Assembly (NCBI GenBank): GCA_947474005.1
Contig: CANJHI010000035.1
Location: 1-36,823, forward strand
Length of the DNA: 36,823 nt
From: Alphaproteobacteria bacterium
Lineage (GTDB): Bacteria > Pseudomonadota > Alphaproteobacteria > Reyranellales > Reyranellaceae
Direction: 5' to 3'
This document shows, in pieces, positions 31,645 to 36,823 of this stretch. Both the position numbers and the translations under genes were made by a program. Position 1 is the stretch's first letter, and the number at the start of each line of letters is the position of its first letter. The notes beneath the pieces are model-generated. The model did no database searches. It saw only the letters and a program-made list of their open reading frames with translations, and was not told where the DNA came from.

Positions 31645-32927
31645 CTCGCCGCCATCTGCGGGAGCCACAGGGCGATCTGTGGCCAGATCGACAGGATGAG
31701 CAGCATCAGCAGCATGGTGACGACGAACGGCGAGGTGCCGATGATGACGTCGTCGATCTTGCCGCGCTTGCGCAGGCCCTGCACGACATAAAGGTTGATG
31801 CCTACCGGCGGGGTGATCATCGCCAGCTCCATCAGGATGATGATCATGATACCGAACCAGATCGGATCGTAGCCGGCCTTGATCATGATCGGCGCGATGA
31901 TCGGCACCGTCGCCACCATCATCGACAGGGTCTCCATGAACATGCCGAGAATGAAGTAGAAGATCACCACGACGATTAGAAGCTGGACCTTCGACAGGCC
32001 CAGGCTGGTGATGAAACTGTTCACCTGCCCGGTCAGGCCGATCGAGGTGATGACGAAATTGAGGAAGTAGGCCGCGAGCAGGATCGCCATGATCATGGCG
32101 GTGGTGCGCATCGTGCCTTCGAAGGCATTGAGCAGCGTCCGCAGCGTCAGCTTGCGGTTCCACGCCGCGATGCCGATGGCGGCAAGGACACCCAGCGCCG
32201 CCGACTCGGTCGCGGTCGCCCAGCCGGCATAGATCGAGCCGATCACGGCAAGGAAGATGATCAGCGGCGGCAGCAGGTCGGGCAAGGCTGCGATGCGCTG
32301 CTGCCAGCTTGTCACCGTCGGCTTGCCGCCCAGCGCCGGCCAGATGAGGCAGATGACCAGCACCGTCAGGCTGAACAGGCTCGCCAGCACGATCCCGGGA
32401 ATGAAGCCCGCGAGATAGAGCTTGGGAATGGAGGTCTCGGTGAGCACGCCGTAGACGATCATGTTGATCGAGGGCGGAATCAGGATGCCGAGCGTGCCGC
32501 CGGCCGCGATGGTGCCGAGAAAGAGCCGCTCGGAATAGCCGCGCTTCTCGACCTCGCCCAGGGCGACAGTGCCGATCGTCGCTGCCGTGGCGACGCTCGA
32601 CCCCGAGGTCGCCGCGAACATCGCGCAGGCCGCGATATTGGAATGCATCAGGCCGCCGGGCAGCCACGGCACCCAGAGCACCAGGGCGTTGTACATGCGT
32701 TCGGCCATGCCCGAGCGCAGCAGGATCTCGCCCAGCAGCACGAAGAACGGGATGGCCACCAGCAGGAAGTTGTTCGACGTGCCCCAGGCGATTTCGCCCA
32801 TCGCCAGCGACAGCGGCAGCTTCGAATAGATCCCCGACAGCGACAGGCCGAGAATGCCGAGGCCGGCGGCAACCGGGATCGCGAGCGCCAGAAGGCCGAT
32901 CAGGATGAGGAGGGTAATGCCCAGCAC
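31641..32927 (-). CDS. dctM: TRAP transporter large permease DctM
   Basis: This is a 428-residue inner-membrane permease with about twelve helices, the sodium-coupled translocation subunit of a TRAP importer. Family stretches are NNFLLVAIPFFVLLGEIL, FAATSGSSVATAATIGTVA, GGTLGILIPPSINMIVYG, GFIPGIVLASLF and ITPPVGINLYVVQGL. The start is GTG at 32927, one base after the dctQ stop, so translation is probably coupled. It is last of the dctP-dctQ-dctM operon. The solute is set by the DctP protein and is probably an organic acid, perhaps one processed by the neighbouring HyuAB. Confidence 0.95.
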   Translation of the reverse strand: MLGITLLILIGLLALAIPVAAGLGILGLSLSGIYSKLPLSLAMGEIAWGTSNNFLLVAIPFFVLLGEILLRSGMAERMYNALVLWVPWLPGGLMHSNIAACAMFAATSGSSVATAATIGTVALGEVEKRGYSERLFLGTIAAGGTLGILIPPSINMIVYGVLTETSIPKLYLAGFIPGIVLASLFSLTVLVICLIWPALGGKPTVTSWQQRIAALPDLLPPLIIFLAVIGSIYAGWATATESAALGVLAAIGIAAWNRKLTLRTLLNAFEGTMRTTAMIMAILLAAYFLNFVITSIGLTGQVNSFITSLGLSKVQLLIVVVIFYFILGMFMETLSMMVATVPIIAPIMIKAGYDPIWFGIMIIILMELAMITPPVGINLYVVQGLRKRGKIDDVIIGTSPFVVTMLLMLLILSIWPQIALWLPQMAAS

Positions 32928-32928
32928 G

Positions 32929-33513
32929 TCAGTTCTTCCCCTCGCGTGTCTGCCGGTCCTTCAAGTCGCGGATCTCGTCTTCGACTTCTTCCTCGGCGGA
33001 GCGCGTGCTGATCAGTTTCGCCGTTCCCCGCAGATCGCCCGACAGGGCCAACCTGAGCGCCTGGAGCAGCAACAGAACGCCGATTACGACGAAGGCCGCG
33101 AGTCCCGCGATCCACAGCGCCTGCGGGATGATGGTCGGTGTCTCCAGCGCCGACTGGCTGCGCGAGCCGGATGTCCAGGACTGCGAGACCACGCCCAGCC
33201 CGTGCCACGTCGTGAGCGCAAAGAAGCCGACCAGCAGGAGGATCGCCACGGCATCGAGAAGCAGGCGCAGCTTCTGCGGGAAAAGCACGTAGAGCGAATC
33301 GATGCGGATATGGGCGCGGTCGAGCAGCGTCGCCCCCAGCCCCCACGCCGTTCCGATCGCGAGCGAATAGCCGGCAAGCTCGTCGGCGCCGCCGATGGAG
33401 CGCGCCAGGAATTTTCGCATGAGCACATCGATGCCGATCAGCACGGCGGCGAGCAGGACGAGCGCGCCGCCGAACCACAGGCCCCACTGGGCGAAGCGAC
33501 GAACGCCGATCAT
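32929..33513 (-). CDS. dctQ: TRAP transporter small permease DctQ
   Basis: This is a 194-residue membrane protein with four predicted helices: FAQWGLWFGGALVLLAAVL near the N-terminus, a pair around IGTAWGLGATLL and LLLDAVAILLLVGFFAL, and a last one at LWIAGLAAFVVIGVLLL. This is the DctQ plan, and the segment LAGYSLAIGTAWGLG with AHIRIDSLY is characteristic. The C-terminal tail is charged and coil-like (SAEEEVEDEIRDLKDRQTRE), longer than needed for the fold. It lies 16 bases after dctP and next to dctM. Confidence 0.9.
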   Translation of the reverse strand: MIGVRRFAQWGLWFGGALVLLAAVLIGIDVLMRKFLARSIGGADELAGYSLAIGTAWGLGATLLDRAHIRIDSLYVLFPQKLRLLLDAVAILLLVGFFALTTWHGLGVVSQSWTSGSRSQSALETPTIIPQALWIAGLAAFVVIGVLLLLQALRLALSGDLRGTAKLISTRSAEEEVEDEIRDLKDRQTREGKN

Positions 33514-33529
33514 GGGACCGTTCTTCCGG

Positions 33530-34579
33530 TTATGGCGTGGGCGCCTTCAGGCCGAGTGCCTTGCCGACGGTGTCGTTCCACTCCTTCGCGCACTCGGCGC
33601 CACAGCGCTTGGCCCAGCCCGCCAGCACCGCGCCTTCGACCAGCTTCTTGTGCGCCTCCATCTCCTCGGGCTTCACCGTAAGGAGGGTCGTCTTGGCGAG
33701 CTTGCCCATGGTGCAGGGCTGCTGGCCGGTGTTGCAGTTGTCGGCCTCGGCGGTCGTCGTCTTGATGGTGGCCCACATCTTGTCTTCGTAGGCCTTGAAC
33801 TGCTCGGTCAGGAAAGCCTGCGTCTTGGGATCGATCCGCTTCCAGGTGTCGAGATTGACCGCCAGCACATTGATGCTCCAGCCGAGCGACATCGGATAGA
33901 TCGATTTTGTCACCTCGGCCCAGCCGGCGGTGTTGCCCGACAGGCTGCCGGTCACGCCGCAATCGACCACGCCGTTGTTCAGTGCCGGAACGACCTCTGC
34001 GAACGCCATGCTGACGGCTGTGCCGCCGACGCCACTCAGGAAGTCACGCATCGTGTTGTTGAAGACGCGGATCTTCTTGCCCTTGAGGCCTTCGAGGCCG
34101 GCGAGCACGTCGCGGCACCAGAAGACCTGGGGCGTATTGCCGCCGAAGGCCAGCAGCTTGGCGTTCCAGTTCTTCTGCAGTTGACGGTCGATCACGGCGC
34201 GATAGGCATCGCATGCGGCGCGCGCCTTGTCGGGCGTGAGGGTGAGGCCCGCCAGATCGCAGGCCTCGAAGCGCGGGTCGTCGCCGGCCATCTTGGAGAT
34301 GTCCATGGCGGCGAAGTCCATGACGCCGAGCTTCAGCAGCCGCAGCATGGTCTTGTCGTCGATGCCCATCTGGTCGAGCGGCGTCACGTCGGCGGTGATG
34401 GCACCCTTCGATGCCTCGGGGAGCGTCTTGCGCCAGAACGGCAGCTCGTCGTGAATCGAAACAGGCGTCGGACTGTTGAGGCCGATGACCTTGAACTGGC
34501 TCTTCGGCAAGTCCTGCGCGGCGGCAGCAGAGACGACCACGGCCGCCAGGGCCAATCCGGTCAAGATACGGTGCAGCAT
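33530..34579 (-). CDS. dctP: TRAP transporter periplasmic solute-binding protein DctP
   Basis: This is a 349-residue exported protein that captures the solute for DctQM. The ATG at 34579 follows GGGGGAA and begins a Sec signal peptide (MLHRILTGLALAAVVV, likely cut after A21 in AAAAQ). The region LKGKKIRVFNNTMRDFL holds the arginine-containing strand typical of DctP carboxylate binding, and LNNGVVDCGVTGS follows. The mature part has eight cysteines, several close together (NCNTGQQPC and RCGAEC), unusual for this family and suggesting disulfides. It heads the dctPQM operon, divergent from the non-coding block at 34580-34952. Confidence 0.9.
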   Translation of the reverse strand: MLHRILTGLALAAVVVSAAAAQDLPKSQFKVIGLNSPTPVSIHDELPFWRKTLPEASKGAITADVTPLDQMGIDDKTMLRLLKLGVMDFAAMDISKMAGDDPRFEACDLAGLTLTPDKARAACDAYRAVIDRQLQKNWNAKLLAFGGNTPQVFWCRDVLAGLEGLKGKKIRVFNNTMRDFLSGVGGTAVSMAFAEVVPALNNGVVDCGVTGSLSGNTAGWAEVTKSIYPMSLGWSINVLAVNLDTWKRIDPKTQAFLTEQFKAYEDKMWATIKTTTAEADNCNTGQQPCTMGKLAKTTLLTVKPEEMEAHKKLVEGAVLAGWAKRCGAECAKEWNDTVGKALGLKAPTP

Positions 34580-34647
34580 GTGCAATTCCCCCAATTCATC
34601 CCCGATGAACCCCATCATGGTAGCAGCAAAATGCATGCCACTCGAAT

Positions 34648-34676
34648 TTGCAGGTTCAGCCGAATCCAGCTATGTT
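34648..34676 (+). promoter_or_regulatory. Sigma-70-like promoter with no gene downstream
   Basis: TTGCAG at 34648-34653 and TATGTT at 34671-34676 are separated by exactly 17 bases, a good housekeeping promoter geometry. Start of transcription would be near 34683. The only downstream feature before the terminator is about 30 bases of unassigned sequence, which is why a small RNA is proposed. Confidence 0.45.
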
Positions 34677-34682
34677 TTTTGC

Positions 34683-34746
34683 TACTCTGGAAGCGTTGCG
34701 AGCCCGGTGATCAAACGCCCGACGGATCTTTCCGCCGGGCGTTTTT
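34683..34746 (+). ncRNA. Candidate small RNA ending in an intrinsic terminator
   Basis: About 64 bases run from the predicted start to the end of the T-tract. The first part (TACTCTGGAAGCGTTGCGAG) is unstructured in a simple reading, and the rest is the terminator stem. No family such as 6S, tmRNA, SRP or a known riboswitch fits. The unit is independent of flanking genes, since both neighbours are on the minus strand. Existence is inferred only from promoter and terminator. Confidence 0.35.
34713..34746 (+). terminator. Strong intrinsic terminator
   Basis: A 14-base stem (34713-34726 with 34731-34744, one A/C mismatch) has the loop TCTT and is followed by a T-tract (34742-34746) on the plus strand. 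On the minus strand it would be followed by only TTTGA, so it is a weaker stop for the cofEDC transcript, which it may also end. Confidence 0.8.
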
Positions 34747-34952
34747 CATGGTCGGCGACTGGTCCACGGTGCGCCGCGCGAGGGGGCGCGATCGGCACAT
34801 GCATTTCGAAATCGACCGGGTGAGATTCTGAGGCACGCGTCGGCTTGATTGTGGATTTGGAACAATGACTTGGGTCTGAAATCCGGACACCGACGCGGCA
34901 CAAACAAACCCCGTTCAGGCGTGGCTCGAAAAAGCCGACTTCTGCGGCGCGT

Positions 34953-35639
34953 CTAGCTGAATCCGCGGTCCACGAGCAGCCGGGGGATGCCGGCGTCCTC
35001 CAGGAAGGCGCGGGTGCGGGTGCCGGCCGATTGCGGCAGGCGGAGGAAGGCGGCGAGGTCGGCCGGATGGTCGATGTCCATGGCGATGCCGGGCTGGCGG
35101 ATCACCGTTGGCTCGATGCCAGCGCGCCGCGCCGAGTCGAGGTGCGGGAAGTAGCTGTTCTCGCCGAAGCGCAGCGGCACCGCATCGGGCGGCGAGCAGA
35201 CCACGGCGTTGGAGCCGAGGTCGTCGTGCGCCGGCGATATGGTGAAGGAGGGCGCCCCGAGGTGTGCCGCGAGCACCGCGTCGATCTCGGCCGAGGTGGC
35301 GGCGGGAATATCGCCGGGCAGCGTGATCATGCCGCCGCGGCCTTCGCGGGCGAGGAGCGTGCGGCCCGCGACGACGCTGCCGGTGTGGCCGTCGCGCGCG
35401 CCATCGGTCACCAAGCGCGCGCCGAGACGCGCCGCCAGTGCCGTCGTCGACGGGTCGAGCGTCACGACCATGATGCCCGCGAGGCGGCGCGCGCCGGCCA
35501 CGGCGTCGAGCACCTCGCCCACCATGACCTCGATCAGCGCGCGGCGCTGGGCGGGCGAGAGCAGGCCCGCCAGCCGCTGCTTGGCGCCGTCGAGCTCCTT
35601 GACGGGCACGACCGCCCAGATGTCGCCGGGTGCGCTCAC
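34953..35639 (-). CDS. cofC: 2-phospho-L-lactate (or phosphoenolpyruvate / 3-phosphoglycerate) guanylyltransferase CofC
   Basis: This is a 228-residue nucleotidyltransferase that activates the three-carbon acid joined to FO. It has the opening VPVKELDGAKQRL (11-23), LPGDIP (107-112), DDLGSNAVV (139-147), FGENSYFPHL (158-167) and MDIDHPADL (187-195), covering the CofC fold from end to end. Activated substrate varies between lineages (2-phospholactate in archaea, phosphoenolpyruvate in mycobacteria, 3-phosphoglycerate in one proteobacterium) and cannot be decided here. The start is GTG, overlapping the cofD stop (GTGA). It is the last gene of the cofE-cofD-cofC operon. Confidence 0.92.
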   Translation of the reverse strand: MSAPGDIWAVVPVKELDGAKQRLAGLLSPAQRRALIEVMVGEVLDAVAGARRLAGIMVVTLDPSTTALAARLGARLVTDGARDGHTGSVVAGRTLLAREGRGGMITLPGDIPAATSAEIDAVLAAHLGAPSFTISPAHDDLGSNAVVCSPPDAVPLRFGENSYFPHLDSARRAGIEPTVIRQPGIAMDIDHPADLAAFLRLPQSAGTRTRAFLEDAGIPRLLVDRGFS

Positions 35640-36568
35640 CTGAGCCGATCGGCGAAGCCCAGGACGTCGCGCGCCAATGTTTCGCGGTCCTCAAGCGTCG
35701 TCATCAGGGTGGACGTGACATGCAGCTTGGCGCGGATGCCTTCGGCGTCGCTGGCATCGACAACATAGCCGTCGAGCAGGTCGCCGTAGCGCGCGGCCAC
35801 CGACGCGGAACTCACGGGCAGGCCGAGTTCCTGCATCATCTTGGCCGTCGGTCCCTTGACCGCGCGGCCGCCGACGATCGGCGACACCGCCACCACAGGG
35901 GCGCCGCAGCCGTCGATTGCCGCACGCAGGCCGGGAACCGCCAGGATCGGTTCTATGCTGATGAAGGGATTGGACGGGCAGATCACCACGGCGCGGACAG
36001 CGCCGCCGGCCAGCGCCGCCATGACCTCGGGCTGGGGCCGGGCATCGGCCGCGCCGGCGAAGGCCAGTTGCTGGACGACCGGCCGGCACTGCTGGCGCAC
36101 GAAATAATCCTGGAAGTCGATCCAGCCGCTCTCGGCGCGCACGCGCGTGCGCACGCGATCGTCGCTCATCGGCAGAACGCGCGGGCCCACGCCCAGCCGG
36201 CGACACACGTCGGCGGTGATCTGCGACAGGCTTTGGCCGGCGCCGAGCCGCCGCGTGCGCTCGACATGTAGGGCGAGGTCGCGGTCGCCGAGGCGGAACC
36301 AGTCGGCCCCGCCCAGTGTCGCGAGCGTCTCCATGAACGACCAGGTCTCGTCGCGGCGGCCCCAGCCGGCCACCGGATTGTCGAGGCCGGCGAGCGCGTA
36401 GGTGAGGGTGTCGATGTCGGGGCAGATGGTGAGGCCGAGATGCTCGAAGTCGTCGCCGGTGTTGGCCACCACCAGCAGTTCCTCGGCCGGCAGGACCCGG
36501 CTGAGGCCGAGCGCCAGCTTGGCGCCGCCGACACCGCCCGACAGGGCCACCACCAAGCTGTTGCTCAC
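35636..36568 (-). CDS. cofD: 2-phospho-L-lactate transferase CofD
   Basis: This is a 310-residue enzyme that joins the GDP-activated three-carbon acid to FO, giving F420-0 or its dehydro form. It has the phosphate-binding LSGGVGGAKLA (9-19), NTGDDFEHLGLTICPDIDT (36-54), CPSNPFISIEPIL and SPIVGGRAVKGPTAKMM, which together are diagnostic for CofD/FbiA. Length is normal for the family. The start is GTG at 36568, overlapping the stop of cofE, so the three cof genes are translationally coupled. Nothing is missing or odd. Confidence 0.96.
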   Translation of the reverse strand: MSNSLVVALSGGVGGAKLALGLSRVLPAEELLVVANTGDDFEHLGLTICPDIDTLTYALAGLDNPVAGWGRRDETWSFMETLATLGGADWFRLGDRDLALHVERTRRLGAGQSLSQITADVCRRLGVGPRVLPMSDDRVRTRVRAESGWIDFQDYFVRQQCRPVVQQLAFAGAADARPQPEVMAALAGGAVRAVVICPSNPFISIEPILAVPGLRAAIDGCGAPVVAVSPIVGGRAVKGPTAKMMQELGLPVSSASVAARYGDLLDGYVVDASDAEGIRAKLHVTSTLMTTLEDRETLARDVLGFADRLR

Positions 36569-36823
36569 CGGAACATGTCCTCGGCGGCCGGCCGCACGAG
36601 TTCGGAGGCGGGATTGGCCGGCGCGTTCCAGGTGAGGCCGCGCATCAGCACGACGGGTTGCGCCTCGTCGCCCTGGCCCATCACCAGCGACGCGCCGGCC
36701 GCGATTTCATCGGCGAAGCCGCTGATGCTCACCTGCAGGGGGCGGCCGAACAGGTCGGGATTGCCGCGCAGGTCGAGCAGGGCCGGCAGGCCGGCCGCGC
36801 CGATCGCCACGCCGGCCGTGCCG
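36565..36823 (-). CDS. cofE: F420-0:gamma-glutamyl ligase CofE, C-terminal part
   Basis: The last 86 codons are visible; the gene begins beyond the right edge. The visible sequence has VAIGAAGLPALLDLRGNPDLFGRPL and DEIAAGASLVMGQGDEAQPVVLMRG, the standard CofE/FbiB-N C-terminal domain that adds gamma-linked glutamates to F420-0 using GTP. Since the frame ends at a stop overlapping cofD, this is a stand-alone CofE, with no FbiB-type nitroreductase domain fused at the C-terminus. Whether the N-terminal part is intact cannot be seen. Confidence 0.92.
   Translation of the reverse strand, partial: GTAGVAIGAAGLPALLDLRGNPDLFGRPLQVSISGFADEIAAGASLVMGQGDEAQPVVLMRGLTWNAPANPASELVRPAAEDMFR

Larger units (their letters stand above)
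34580..34952. other. Gene-free spacer with a promoter-to-terminator unit
   Basis: These 373 bases lie between the starts or ends of minus-strand genes (dctP start at 34579 and cofC stop at 34953). No credible protein was found. The left half holds a sigma-70-like promoter and a strong terminator on the plus strand (see separate entries). The right half (34750-34952) shows no repeat, RNA or gene that I recognise; it is the 3' side of the cofEDC transcript. Confidence 0.6.

Noticed and set aside
34683..34746. Riboswitch or tRNA instead of a small RNA
   Set aside because: No downstream plus-strand gene to regulate, no cloverleaf, and no match to SAM, SAH or other riboswitch cores that I know.
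33395..34831. A 478-codon plus-strand frame opposite dctP
   Set aside because: Antisense to DctP, which has a signal peptide and family motifs; sequence is unlike any family.
1..36823. CRISPR array, rRNA, tRNA or intact IS element
   Set aside because: No regular spacer-repeat arrays, no conserved rRNA words, no cloverleaf and no transposase frame were found on reading both strands.

Overview
The window is GC-rich, densely packed, single-chromosome-type bacterial DNA. It carries ABC (Liv) and TRAP importers, Tat and Sec signal peptides, GTG/TTG starts, ATGA/GTGA coupled genes and inverted-repeat intergenic elements. This fits a soil or water alphaproteobacterium of the Rhizobiales/Rhodospirillales type. 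A Reyranella-like genus is only a guess from gene style. No rRNA, tRNA, CRISPR array or intact insertion sequence was seen.

Layout. (1) 1-1765: the end of a branched-chain amino acid-type ABC importer operon (livM partial, livG, livF). (2) 1793-5125: an aquaporin, a small secreted protein, and a membrane-bound class III nucleotide cyclase ending in a long perfect palindrome. (3) 5123-10484: a histone-deacetylase-like deacetylase, a small secreted protein, an alpha/beta-hydrolase esterase, a GMC oxidoreductase and a D-2-hydroxyacid dehydrogenase. (4) 10485-10945: a gene-free block with hairpins and TGTGACAC repeats. (5) 10946-16695: an FMN-type luciferase-family monooxygenase, then a complete second Liv importer (livHMGF plus a convergent Tat-exported binding protein), preceded by a possible 14-codon leader. 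(6) 16776-20430: catabolic enzymes, namely an acyl-CoA-dehydrogenase-fold monooxygenase, a TIGR03084/DinB-like protein, a maleate-isomerase-like enzyme and an SDR. (7) 20525-25133: 6-phosphogluconate dehydrogenase and four luciferase-like (LLM) oxidoreductases, three of them of the F420-associated TIGR03619 type. (8) 25207-31644: the fused FO synthase CofGH followed by hydantoinase/oxoprolinase HyuB and HyuA. (9) 31641-34579: a DctPQM TRAP transporter. (10) 34580-34952: non-coding DNA with a promoter-to-terminator unit that looks like a small RNA. (11) 34953-36823: cofE-cofD-cofC, with cofE running off the right edge.

How it fits together. Regions 7, 8 and 11 together hold the recognised core genes for making the deazaflavin cofactor F420 (CofGH, CofC, CofD, CofE), next to several predicted F420-dependent oxidoreductases. 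F420 is best known from actinobacteria and archaea and is less common in proteobacteria. The importers, hydrolases, monooxygenase, maleate-isomerase-like protein and HyuAB suggest a catabolic region for an organic acid, amide or N-heterocycle in which F420H2-dependent reductions take part. The substrate cannot be read from the sequence, and no dedicated F420 reductase (Fno) is recognisable here.
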